From contig VGDN01000047.1 in the NCBI GenBank assembly GCA_016869695.1, positions 1 to 8,105 on the forward strand: 8,105 nucleotides of DNA, read 5' to 3'. The DNA is from Alphaproteobacteria bacterium. Its GTDB lineage: Bacteria; Pseudomonadota; Alphaproteobacteria; Rickettsiales; UBA1997. The translations under genes were made by a program, and so were the position numbers. The notes below the pieces were generated by a model that saw only the letters and a list, made by a program, of their open reading frames with translations, did no database searches and was not told where the DNA came from. Position 1 is the first letter of the stretch; every line of letters starts with the position of its first letter. Of the stretch, positions 1 through 6,246 are shown one piece after another.

Positions 1-350
1 ACCTGTACCTCATTCGTTGCCGTTGCTAGCTTCACCAAGGAGTCTTTCTCACGAATTGCCCGCAGATTCTGCCCCTCGGTTGGATGAGTGGTGAAGCGGA
101 TGTAAACATCATTTTTAATTTCGGGGATAGGATGTTCTGCGGTTTCAAGCGAGAGTCTGGTTAGTAGAGTAGTACGCGCTGCAACGAGGCGATGCCCGGC
201 CTCTAAAGATCTTCTGTCGATTCCATATTTTACGAAGGATTGACGAAAGCCATCCATGATCTGCGCAGCGTGATGTCTGAAGGCATTGTGTTGGTTAGTT
301 GTAGAAAGAAATCGACGAGAAAGAAGGTGGAATGTGTTTAGTAGTCTCAT
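1..350 (-). CDS. Partial protein of unknown function (N-terminal 116 residues); faint PEP carboxylase-like HPTE motif
   Basis: An open frame starts at ATG 350-348 and runs off the left edge with no stop, so the C-terminus is missing. The start is supported by an in-frame TGA a few codons upstream, by an AGG four bases before the ATG, and by a gap of only 19 bases after the preceding gene, which makes it the fourth gene of the lipoprotein operon. The first 32 residues have many Arg, His, Ser and Thr and no Asp or Glu. There is no lipobox and no clear hydrophobic signal segment. Residues 82-100 read VYIRFTTHPTEGQNLRAIR. This recalls the TAHPTE block around the catalytic histidine of phosphoenolpyruvate carboxylase, but only about 88 residues precede the motif (about 137 in E. 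coli) and the following Arg pair is not aligned, so the family link is weak. The reading frame itself is well supported; the function is unknown. Confidence 0.7.
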   Translation of the reverse strand, partial: MRLLNTFHLLSRRFLSTTNQHNAFRHHAAQIMDGFRQSFVKYGIDRRSLEAGHRLVAARTTLLTRLSLETAEHPIPEIKNDVYIRFTTHPTEGQNLRAIREKDSLVKLATATNEVQ

Positions 351-369
351 TTGCCTAGTGTTATCGGGG

Positions 370-1350
370 TTAATTCAGAATCCCAATGATCTTCAACACA
401 CCATCCGCTTCGATCTTGTCTTCCAAGGATTTTACAGCGGCGGCGTAGGATTCTTGTTCGCTAACAGTTGAGCTGCCGGTGACTTCAAGCGAGTTACTCG
501 CCACCACCTTGCCGCCAAAAATATTTTCGAAATCGATTCTGAGTTTGGTGATTTGTGCGCCGTAGACCTCCATGTTTCTGCTGTTTGACCTAATGTTGAT
601 GTTGATCTGGCCAGCGCCGCCGCGCGTGCTGCTGACCTTGATCTTTTCTTTGTTTAAGGCTGAGCGGATTACCTGCGCGATTTCTTTTGGCGAGTTGATC
701 TCGAAATAGAACTCGATTTTGTCGGTGAGTTGGTTGAGCTGGTTTTTGAAAAAGGCGATTCGGCTTAGTTTTTCTTTGAGATTCACATTCTCTCCTGCGC
801 CAGTAAGGATGCGGCTTGACAGTTCTATCTGTTTTTCGAGATCTAAAATTTTTAGCAGCGAAACGCGTTTGGAAATCGGGTTGTTACCAGTTAAATTTTT
901 TTCCAAGTCAGCGACCTGTTTTTCAGCGAATTCTAACTTTTCTTTTTGGTCGCGGATGAAGGGGCTACGTTCGATGGCGACTTCGACTGCAAGCTGTGCA
1001 CCTACCTTAGCAGTGCGTGAAGCGCGGAAATTCATGAAGTCGATTTTCTCGATGTTTTGTTTCACCTGCTGCCGCATTTCTTCGTGGGCATTGTTGTTGT
1101 CTTCCTCGCGTAGCAAGTTTGATTCGGAAGAGATGCTAACCATCAAACGGGCAGCGGCATCGGCCAGCGCTGCTTTTGTGGCTTCTTCCAGATTTGCGCC
1201 CATGGCTACGCCGTAAAGATTTTCGGAGTTATTTTGTTTGGGGGAGAGGTACCAGGATGGCTCTGAGGCTTGCTTGGTTTTAGTGGTGCAGGTGGCAGTT
1301 ACTAGAACTGCCACCAACAAGAACCTACTGATCCAGTTCTTTGAGGACAT
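370..1350 (-). CDS. LPP20-like envelope protein with coiled-coil middle, probable lipoprotein (326 aa)
   Basis: I place the start at ATG 1350, which gives a compact signal peptide (MSSKNWISRFLLVAVLVTAT) directly before Cys21. The ATG at 1374 would add eight polar residues. The lipobox is atypical because -1 is Thr rather than Gly, Ala or Ser, so lipidation is less certain than export. The mature protein opens with PSWYLSP (31-37) and LYGVAMG followed by an Ala-rich helix (EEATKAALADAAARLMVSIS). This W...G.G...A pattern is typical of LPP20/FlgP-type lipoproteins. Residues of roughly 138-215 are rich in Lys, Glu and Leu and likely coiled coil. A C-terminal alpha/beta part of about 100 residues ends DGVLKIIGILN. 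The gene overlaps the small lipoprotein gene upstream by 26 bases and is followed 19 bases later by the partial gene, so all are probably one transcript. An envelope or outer-membrane role is inferred; the precise function is unknown. Confidence 0.85.
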   Translation of the reverse strand: MSSKNWISRFLLVAVLVTATCTTKTKQASEPSWYLSPKQNNSENLYGVAMGANLEEATKAALADAAARLMVSISSESNLLREEDNNNAHEEMRQQVKQNIEKIDFMNFRASRTAKVGAQLAVEVAIERSPFIRDQKEKLEFAEKQVADLEKNLTGNNPISKRVSLLKILDLEKQIELSSRILTGAGENVNLKEKLSRIAFFKNQLNQLTDKIEFYFEINSPKEIAQVIRSALNKEKIKVSSTRGGAGQININIRSNSRNMEVYGAQITKLRIDFENIFGGKVVASNSLEVTGSSTVSEQESYAAAVKSLEDKIEADGVLKIIGILN

Positions 1351-1486
1351 CTTTCGTGTTACCTTCGCTTGCATTAATGCGTCCAGAAGCGGCGCCAGCT
1401 TTGGCGCTCGCTTTTGCTTCTTCTTTTACCCAGTTGCTGCATGATGTGAGGGCAGTAAGGACTAAGATTGATAGGAGTTTTTTCAT
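1325..1486 (-). CDS. Small lipoprotein, 53 aa, between two LPP20-like genes
   Basis: A short frame from ATG 1486-1484 to TAG 1327-1325 encodes a textbook lipoprotein precursor: MKKLLSILVLTALTSC, with two lysines, a hydrophobic core and an L-T-S-C lipobox at Cys16. The mature peptide of 38 residues is Ala-, Lys- and Glu-rich (NWVKEEAKASAKAGAASGR) and ends VLKELDQ. It could form an amphipathic helix anchored by its lipid. The start codon shares its A with the upstream stop (TAATG). A good ribosome site (AAGGTGG) lies seven bases before it, inside the last codons of the upstream gene. The 3' end overlaps the next gene by 26 bases. This nesting, plus a signal peptide in exactly this frame, makes a chance ORF unlikely. 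I recognise no family. It may be a small partner of the flanking LPP20-like proteins, which is inference from position only. Confidence 0.85.
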   Translation of the reverse strand: MKKLLSILVLTALTSCSNWVKEEAKASAKAGAASGRINASEGNTKDVLKELDQ

Positions 1487-2082
1487 TACTGAGCCACCTT
1501 CTTTTCTCTTTCTTTTTCGAGCTCAGAAAAAAGTTCTTTGGTTGCTTCTTGCGACTTGTTGATGTTGTCGCGGCCAAGATTGGAGCGGGATAGACGTGAC
1601 TCAAAACTCTTTTGACTGTCGGTCAAAAACTTGGAGTAGTCTTCGTTGCTAAGCAGCATGTGGACATAAAGTGTGCCATCTTCGCCCTTAAAAATGTTGA
1701 TTCTCTTCACCCCAGAAAGTGGTAAATTTTTTACAACTTCCTTGGTTGCTTGCGCAAAAAATTCTTCAACATCATCCGCGCCGTTAACATTGGCAGAACG
1801 CATGGCGTCTTTGGTTACGCGCGAGATTTCGGATTGGATTGTTGCAGCGATGTTGGCCTTAGCATCGAGTTCAGCTTTCGGGATTTGGAACTTAATTCCA
1901 CCCTTAGATGGACTGGCGATGCCTACTCCAGCAACACCACCATTCACGGTTGGATCAAGTACCCAAGCTGGTAGGTCTTTTAGATCACCACTATTGGCTT
2001 TGATTTGTTCACTTTTGCTTTTGCAAGAAGATATGAAAGCAAGCGCTACGATTGATGCGGCAAGTAAGATTTTGTTTTTCAT
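1486..2082 (-). CDS. LPP20-family lipoprotein (198 aa)
   Basis: The frame is open from 2142, but the start at ATG 2082 gives a classic lipoprotein signal peptide (MKNKILLAASIVALAFISSC) with lipobox I-S-S-C and lipidated Cys20, so I choose it. No clear Shine-Dalgarno precedes this ATG. After a short linker comes LPAWVLDPTVNGGVAGVGIA (residues 37-56), the Trp-Val-x-x-Pro plus G-V-G signature of LPP20-like lipoproteins, then a helix-forming stretch (ELDAKANIAATIQSEI). This fold is seen in Helicobacter LPP20 and in flagellar FlgP, but no flagellar gene is visible here, so I do not assign that role. The C-terminal 30 residues are a charged helix (TKELFSELEKEREKKVAQ), probably coiled coil. It appears to be the first gene of a four-gene operon, overlaps the next gene by one base (TAATG), and likely sits in the outer or inner membrane facing the periplasm. 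Confidence 0.88.
   Translation of the reverse strand: MKNKILLAASIVALAFISSCKSKSEQIKANSGDLKDLPAWVLDPTVNGGVAGVGIASPSKGGIKFQIPKAELDAKANIAATIQSEISRVTKDAMRSANVNGADDVEEFFAQATKEVVKNLPLSGVKRINIFKGEDGTLYVHMLLSNEDYSKFLTDSQKSFESRLSRSNLGRDNINKSQEATKELFSELEKEREKKVAQ
1494..1500 (-). promoter_or_regulatory. Ribosome binding site of the 53-aa lipoprotein
   Basis: AAGGTGG on the minus strand ends seven bases before ATG 1486. It is made from the Lys and Val codons just before the end of the preceding LPP20-like gene. It is one of the better Shine-Dalgarno sequences in the window and supports the small gene being translated, probably by ribosomes finishing the gene upstream. Confidence 0.7.
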
Positions 2083-2120
2083 ATTTTGGAAAAATTGAGG
2101 GTTGGTGGGAGAGGTGTGGC

Positions 2121-2149
2121 AGTTAAGAAAATCAAAAATCAAAGGTCAA
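2121..2149 (-). promoter_or_regulatory. Candidate sigma-70 promoter for the lipoprotein operon
   Basis: On the minus strand TTGACC (2149-2144) is followed after exactly 17 bases by TTAACT (2126-2121), about 39 bases before the first lipoprotein ATG. The -35 box matches consensus at five of six positions; the -10 box matches at only three. The -35 box and spacer lie inside the heptamer repeat, in units of the AAAATCA/AAGGTCA type, so the promoter may have been supplied by the repeat. This is pattern matching only; low confidence. Confidence 0.3.
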
Positions 2150-2230
2150 AAGATCAGTGCTCGGTGCAGAAGTGCCCAGTGCCCAGACTCTCATAACCTT
2201 TGAGCACTAGGCACCGAGCACTGAGCACTA
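2128..2230. repeat. Degenerate heptamer repeat element with long inverted repeat
   Basis: From 2128 to 2190 the plus strand can be cut into nine successive 7-base units: AAAATCA twice, AAGGTCA, AAAGATC, AGTGCTC, GGTGCAG, AAGTGCC, CAGTGCC, CAGACTC. From 2230 down to 2201 the minus strand reads as units AGTGCTC, AGTGCTC, GGTGCCT, AGTGCTC. The two arms are therefore inverted. CAGTGCTCGGTGC at 2155-2167 is an exact reverse complement of 2211-2223, and a further imperfect block (2171-2178 with 2201-2208) extends the stem around a loop of about 22 bases. The layout resembles the short tandem heptamer repeats known from intergenic DNA of several bacterial groups. It covers the 3' end of rsmA and reaches into the upstream region of the lipoprotein operon. 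No transposase or target-site duplication is evident. Confidence 0.8.
2154..2224 (-). terminator. Possible terminator of the ankyrin-rsmA unit, formed by the heptamer inverted repeat
   Basis: The inverted arms (2154-2167 with 2211-2224) can fold into a long interrupted hairpin that contains the rsmA stop codon in its loop. On the minus strand the stem is followed by a short T-rich run (TCTTTTG), weaker than a normal U-tract. No other hairpin with a T-run was seen between rsmA and the lipoprotein operon. Termination here is an inference; transcription could also read through. Confidence 0.35.
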
Positions 2231-3009
2231 ATCCTACAAAACTCCTCAATCGTAAGATTCTCTGGACGCAGATCTGGCCTGATTTCACAGTCTAGTAAAA
2301 TTTTTTCTGGGTCAGGGAAGATGGCTTTCAAACTGGATTTCAACATTTTTCTACGCTGATTAAACGCAGCAGCGACAACCTTCTCGAGCTTAGAGAACTC
2401 AACATCGCACAAAGGTTTTTCACGCGGAATAATTTCAACAATCGCTGACGTAACTTTCGGTGGCGGCGTAAAAACGTGACGACTTACTTCAAAAACCATT
2501 TTCGTTTTGCACAAAAAATTCACCATTACCGCAAGCCTTCCATAATGGTTGTCGCCTGGTTTGGCGGTGATTCTCTGCACAACTTCTTTTTGTAACATCA
2601 AATGAATCGAGGCAATTTTACTGGTGTCTTTCAACCAGTTAAAAAGCAGAACAGTTCCGATGTTGTAAGGAAGATTGGAAATAATTTTTACATCCTCTGC
2701 GACCTTATATTCCAAGGCGTCGCCGTTAATCACTTCGATTCGATCACCGTAAAAATCTTTGAATTCATTTAAGAGTTCGAGACATCTCTCATCTTTTTCA
2801 ACGACGATTAATTTCTTCACGCCGGCATCAAGAATCGAACGCGTTAAACTTCCTGGTCCGGGGCCAATCTCAAGCACGGTTGAATTCGACAAATCCCCCG
2901 CCGCCCGCACAATTTTATCGGTAAAATTTTTATCGAGGATGAAGTTTTGTCCGAGGGATTTCTTGGCGTTAAGTCCGTATTTTTTGATGAGTTCGGAGGT
3001 TGATAGCAT
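2191..3009 (-). CDS. rsmA: 16S rRNA (adenine(1518)-N6/adenine(1519)-N6)-dimethyltransferase RsmA
   Basis: This enzyme dimethylates two adjacent adenines near the 3' end of 16S rRNA, using S-adenosylmethionine, during late assembly of the small ribosomal subunit in the cytoplasm. The family marks are all present: KKSLGQNF (16-23), SAM loop EIGPGPGSLT (47-56), acidic Glu71 after the second strand, GDAL (97-100), catalytic NLPYNI (112-117), TPPPKV (181-186) and the C-terminal FNQRRKML (216-223). At 272 residues it is of normal length. Its start lies five bases after the ankyrin gene stop, and the TAAGG formed by that stop provides the ribosome site, so translation is probably coupled. The last 12 codons (SAQCSVPSAQRL) and the TGA stop come from the heptamer repeat. 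The original C-terminus seems to have been replaced just after the conserved IEEFCRI segment, beyond the catalytic core, so activity should be intact. Confidence 0.97.
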   Translation of the reverse strand: MLSTSELIKKYGLNAKKSLGQNFILDKNFTDKIVRAAGDLSNSTVLEIGPGPGSLTRSILDAGVKKLIVVEKDERCLELLNEFKDFYGDRIEVINGDALEYKVAEDVKIISNLPYNIGTVLLFNWLKDTSKIASIHLMLQKEVVQRITAKPGDNHYGRLAVMVNFLCKTKMVFEVSRHVFTPPPKVTSAIVEIIPREKPLCDVEFSKLEKVVAAAFNQRRKMLKSSLKAIFPDPEKILLDCEIRPDLRPENLTIEEFCRISAQCSVPSAQRL

Positions 3010-3014
3010 AGGCC

Positions 3015-6000
3015 TTAATTATGAGGGCTACTTGTTGGTGCAACTTGAGTCGGTTTTATTTTTGAACTTCCTGCAAAAAGATTTCTTATCGTCCTCGCAG
3101 GCTTAACCCCTACTTCCGAAACAACCTCTTGAACTTCCGAAATATTCGAGATCGCCTCACGACTACTTAGCGAATCTTTAACAAATTCTTTGTCTCTCGA
3201 AATATCAACATCCTGCCTTGGATCACTTGAATAGCTGAAAATTCTTTTTAGAGAAAAATTTCCAGAATCATTTGCCGCTTCCACACCCATTCTCCCAACA
3301 ATATTTTTACCGATATCTCGGATTTTTTTATTACGAGAAATGTCTCCTCTTAAGTCAAAAGACCTTAAGCCAAAATCAGTGATCAAATCATCTGCCTTTA
3401 GATCGTAGGTTTTGATTAGGGTTTTGTATATTTCGCGCTCTAACTCGGTTAGTCTGTCTCTCGATTCTGGAGTTGGATTCACTATCGACTCAGTTGCAAC
3501 CTGCATAATCGCTTTAGAGACCGCCTGAAAACATCTCGCTGACCTAATCGTCGAATTACCATTGTCTAGGCTTGGAACATAAGCCCCGTTTCTTATCAAA
3601 ACATTCAACATCTCCTCATTTTCCGGTTTATTCGAAGGAAGTTTTAGAAAAGGAATAAAAGCATATGAGTCCAATTCATAAGGCGTAATTTTTACCCCTT
3701 TTTCCATCAATAACTCAAAGCAATGTGGTTGATTATTAACCACAGCAACTCTTGTAAGAGGTGGCTCGACGGCTGTTTTTGATTCCAGGCTAGCTCCTTT
3801 TTCTATCAACTTTTCGGCGGCAGTTTTGTACCCTCCAGCGATAGCACAATGCAAAGGACGAAAGCATAAGCTGAAATTTTTACCATAAGCTAAAGCATCA
3901 ATATCACCACCTTTTTCTGCTAAAATATCAATCATCGAAGATCTGCCGGCGCTGGCTGCCAGGTGCATAGAAGTTTCAGAAAAAACATATCTAAGGGCGG
4001 TTGAGGTATAACTTAACATAATATCTAAAGGAATATCCAAAGGTCGCATCAACGCCTGATAAAGCCCCCTGGGATGTAATGGATTTGCCGGCACCAAAGA
4101 CTTTGGATGAAATATATTTGCCCCAGTCCTTAAATTTGGATCGACCCCTTTTTCAATCATCTTTTTAACAGCATCCTCTTCACCAAGAATCACAGCACTG
4201 TGAAGTAGAGCTAATCCCCTATAAGGCTCACCGTTAAGTCTGACAAAGGGACGCTTCATACCTAGATATTCCACCCCGCATTTTTTAAGTATGTCGTCGA
4301 CAAGAGTAGCGTCTTTCATACTCATCACTTTTATCAAAATCCTCTCGTCCTTAAAAACATCCTTATCGATACCAAAATTATCTAAGGCATAGCGGCACAA
4401 CTCTGGTTTATTGGCAAAAACCGACCATTTAAACAGCTCTTTTTGTAAACTTTTACCAAGCTCAATATTTGATTCTCGAAGTTTTTTTAAAATCTCCACG
4501 CAGTCTACGCGCTTGGTTAAGAGGTGAGCCCAACTATCTGTCTTAAACCAATCGGCATCACCTCCCAACAAGTGAGTATCGCGATTTTTTTCGGCGTAAC
4601 TTTTTATCTTCTCCGTCGTCGCTCCGATACTTAGCAAAACCCCTAATTCATTAGCTCCAGCATTAGTTGCAACATCTCCATTAAGACGTGATGTAATCGC
4701 AACATTTTTCGAGTGCTTATTATAATCGTAAACAATCTTGGTTAGCTTATCTTCATAAAAGCTGCTTATCTTACCCTGAACCGTCTCCTTGAGATATTTG
4801 ATTTTGTCTTCTGCTTTGATTGCGTTAATGGTTCTTATAAACTGCAGTGGACTTCCGCCCTCCATATTTGCACCCATAATCCATAACAACTCAACCGCAG
4901 CTTCAACATCACGACGATCATCCGACTGGATTAACTTAGAAAGGTTATCGACGGTCTCACTCTTAAAGATCGCTGAAGCCGAAGAAATTTCATCAAGCAA
5001 ACTTTGATTTTGAGAGGGAGCGCTCTCTTTGTCCTTAACCTTAAAATTGACAAACATTTTGGTTGTAATGCCCGCGGCGATTTTAGTTGGACTCAAAACA
5101 TATCTTTCCAGCTCAGACTCCTCGTCCAACTCAACCAACTCTGCAATCGACATAGCAAATTGATCATTTTGCGATTCATCGCCGGTTTTATTCAAAATGC
5201 GTCCAGTTATGAACTCGATTTCTTTACGCGCATTTTTACCTCGATCTGAAAAATCAGTCAGAGCTGCATCGAGATCTACCTCCCCCAACTCTGTTAACAG
5301 CTCGCTGGTATAAGACAAAACCTCTCGCTTAAAATCCTCGCTTTCACCCAACTTCTTGCCAACAAGATCTCTGGTCTTTTGCCCATGACCTGTGAACAGT
5401 TCCCACAAAACAGAAACATTCATCTTGTTGTAAGGAAAAGAAAAACACGGATCTCTTTTTGCTACAACCTCAGGGGTTTCAAGGCTTAGGGCATAATCTA
5501 AAAAGGGAGAAGTGTGCACATGCAAACTTTCCGGAATTTGGTCTTTTATTTTATCTAACAACTGACTCATCAATGTTTTGTGACTTTCGACAAAATATTG
5601 ATCTTCTTTAGATCCCTGAATTTGCTGTATTAAATCTCCAATCCTGCTTCCAGTACCGCCAATGCAGGTAATATCAGCACTTGTTTTTGGCGGAAAAGAA
5701 TCGAGCAAAACCTTTTGATGGTCCGGCGATTTTTGACTGACAAGAGCGATGTATTTGCAGAACAAACCCATCTCATAACAAACGACAGTAGAATTAGATA
5801 GATGACTATACATGTTTAAGGCAAAAGGTGCTTTGCTCTTTAAAGAATCAAGATCGATCCCCTTGCTCTTAAAATATTCGTAAAATGCATCCATGGTTCT
5901 GGAAATGGCTCCAGGGAGATTCATTAGTCCAAAATTAGACTTACCCAACTCATCCCAAATTTTTATCTGCTCAGCGATTTCTGGCGGAATCTCGTTTGAA

Positions 6001-6134
6001 GCGATCCCGATCATCATAACATTTCGTAAACCATCACGAACTTGAACATCACTAAGATCGCCCACAGCTTTGGCGATGCCTTCCTCAACTTTCCTCTGAA
6101 GCTCTAACTCTTTCTCTTCGAGAGACTTACTCAT
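3015..6134 (-). CDS. Large ankyrin-repeat protein, unknown function (1039 aa)
   Basis: Ankyrin repeats are clear in the C-terminal third: residues 639-671 (LALLHSAVILGEEDAVKKMI), 717-749 (TSMHLAASAGRSSMIDILAE), 757-787 (RPLHCAIAGGYKTAAEKLIE), 790-820 (a degenerate copy ending CFELLMEKGVKITP) and a half repeat at about 838-852 (EMLNVLIRNGAYV). A 45-residue insertion separates the first two. Residues 531-626 hold three weaker helical pairs that may be decayed repeats. Residues 1-530 are helix-rich and match nothing I know; CIGGTGSRIGDLI (157-169) is the most motif-like piece. The C-terminal 190 residues are charged and end in a Lys/Arg/Pro/Ser/Thr tail. No signal peptide or membrane segment is seen. 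Such proteins bind other proteins and in intracellular bacteria are often secreted effectors; here that is speculation. There is no Shine-Dalgarno before ATG 6134, and rsmA follows after five bases. Confidence 0.9.
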   Translation of the reverse strand: MSKSLEEKELELQRKVEEGIAKAVGDLSDVQVRDGLRNVMMIGIASNEIPPEIAEQIKIWDELGKSNFGLMNLPGAISRTMDAFYEYFKSKGIDLDSLKSKAPFALNMYSHLSNSTVVCYEMGLFCKYIALVSQKSPDHQKVLLDSFPPKTSADITCIGGTGSRIGDLIQQIQGSKEDQYFVESHKTLMSQLLDKIKDQIPESLHVHTSPFLDYALSLETPEVVAKRDPCFSFPYNKMNVSVLWELFTGHGQKTRDLVGKKLGESEDFKREVLSYTSELLTELGEVDLDAALTDFSDRGKNARKEIEFITGRILNKTGDESQNDQFAMSIAELVELDEESELERYVLSPTKIAAGITTKMFVNFKVKDKESAPSQNQSLLDEISSASAIFKSETVDNLSKLIQSDDRRDVEAAVELLWIMGANMEGGSPLQFIRTINAIKAEDKIKYLKETVQGKISSFYEDKLTKIVYDYNKHSKNVAITSRLNGDVATNAGANELGVLLSIGATTEKIKSYAEKNRDTHLLGGDADWFKTDSWAHLLTKRVDCVEILKKLRESNIELGKSLQKELFKWSVFANKPELCRYALDNFGIDKDVFKDERILIKVMSMKDATLVDDILKKCGVEYLGMKRPFVRLNGEPYRGLALLHSAVILGEEDAVKKMIEKGVDPNLRTGANIFHPKSLVPANPLHPRGLYQALMRPLDIPLDIMLSYTSTALRYVFSETSMHLAASAGRSSMIDILAEKGGDIDALAYGKNFSLCFRPLHCAIAGGYKTAAEKLIEKGASLESKTAVEPPLTRVAVVNNQPHCFELLMEKGVKITPYELDSYAFIPFLKLPSNKPENEEMLNVLIRNGAYVPSLDNGNSTIRSARCFQAVSKAIMQVATESIVNPTPESRDRLTELEREIYKTLIKTYDLKADDLITDFGLRSFDLRGDISRNKKIRDIGKNIVGRMGVEAANDSGNFSLKRIFSYSSDPRQDVDISRDKEFVKDSLSSREAISNISEVQEVVSEVGVKPARTIRNLFAGSSKIKPTQVAPTSSPHN

Positions 6135-6167
6135 ATTTTAAAATCTTTTTTTAATTTTTGCGTAAAA

Positions 6168-6198
6168 TTTGTATTGACGTTCTACCCTTTGTTTTCAA
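6168..6198 (-). promoter_or_regulatory. Weak promoter candidate for the ankyrin-rsmA unit
   Basis: On the minus strand TTGAAA (6198-6193) and TACAAA (6173-6168) are separated by 19 bases, longer than the ideal 17, and lie about 34 bases before ATG 6134. A promoter is expected somewhere here because ald ends in a strong terminator upstream. A small hairpin (CCCTT 6185-6189 with AAGGG 6197-6201) overlaps the -35 box. The exact position is uncertain. Confidence 0.22.
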
Positions 6199-6218
6199 GG
6201 GCTAATCGAGGATTTTTC

Positions 6219-6246
6219 TGAATTTTCCACGTACGTGGAAAATTCA
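6219..6246. repeat. Perfect 28-bp palindrome upstream of the ankyrin gene
   Basis: The half-site TGAATTTTCCACGT (6219-6232) is followed at once by its exact reverse complement (6233-6246), with no spacer. It lies about 85 bases before the ankyrin ATG and is not followed by a T-run on either strand, so it does not look like an ordinary terminator. A looser pair, TGCGTAA (6159-6165) and TTACGCA (6255-6261), brackets it. It may be a binding site for a dimeric regulator, or a dispersed palindromic repeat. Function is unknown. Confidence 0.75.

Noticed and set aside
286..471. A 61-residue plus-strand frame
   Set aside because: It straddles the ends of two minus-strand genes and has no ribosome site, family signal or neighbours on its strand.
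719..1216. A 165-residue plus-strand open frame
   Set aside because: It is antisense to the LPP20-like gene, with Ser/Phe/Arg-rich composition typical of complementary-strand shadows and no recognisable domain.
1351..1374. Start of the larger LPP20-like gene at ATG 1374
   Set aside because: It only adds polar residues before the signal peptide and increases overlap with the small lipoprotein gene to 50 bases.
1374..1604. A 76-residue minus-strand frame across the junction of the first two lipoprotein genes
   Set aside because: It has a biased Lys/Arg/Ser composition and no signal or motif, and it is a frame shadow of two well-supported lipoprotein genes.
1673..2098. A 141-residue plus-strand open frame
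   Set aside because: It is antisense to the first lipoprotein gene; its apparent hydrophobic stretches are mirror images of Lys/Glu-rich coding sequence.
2083..2142. An earlier start for the first LPP20-like gene, adding 20 residues at the N-terminus
   Set aside because: It would bury the lipoprotein signal peptide behind a polar segment and place the coding start inside the heptamer repeat; ATG 2082 gives a textbook lipoprotein precursor.
2128..2230. CRISPR array
   Set aside because: The units are 7 bases long, degenerate and directly adjacent; there are no spacers of constant length and no cas genes.
6219..6246. Palindrome as a second ald terminator
   Set aside because: There is no T-run after the palindrome on either strand, and a strong terminator already lies upstream of it in the direction of ald transcription.
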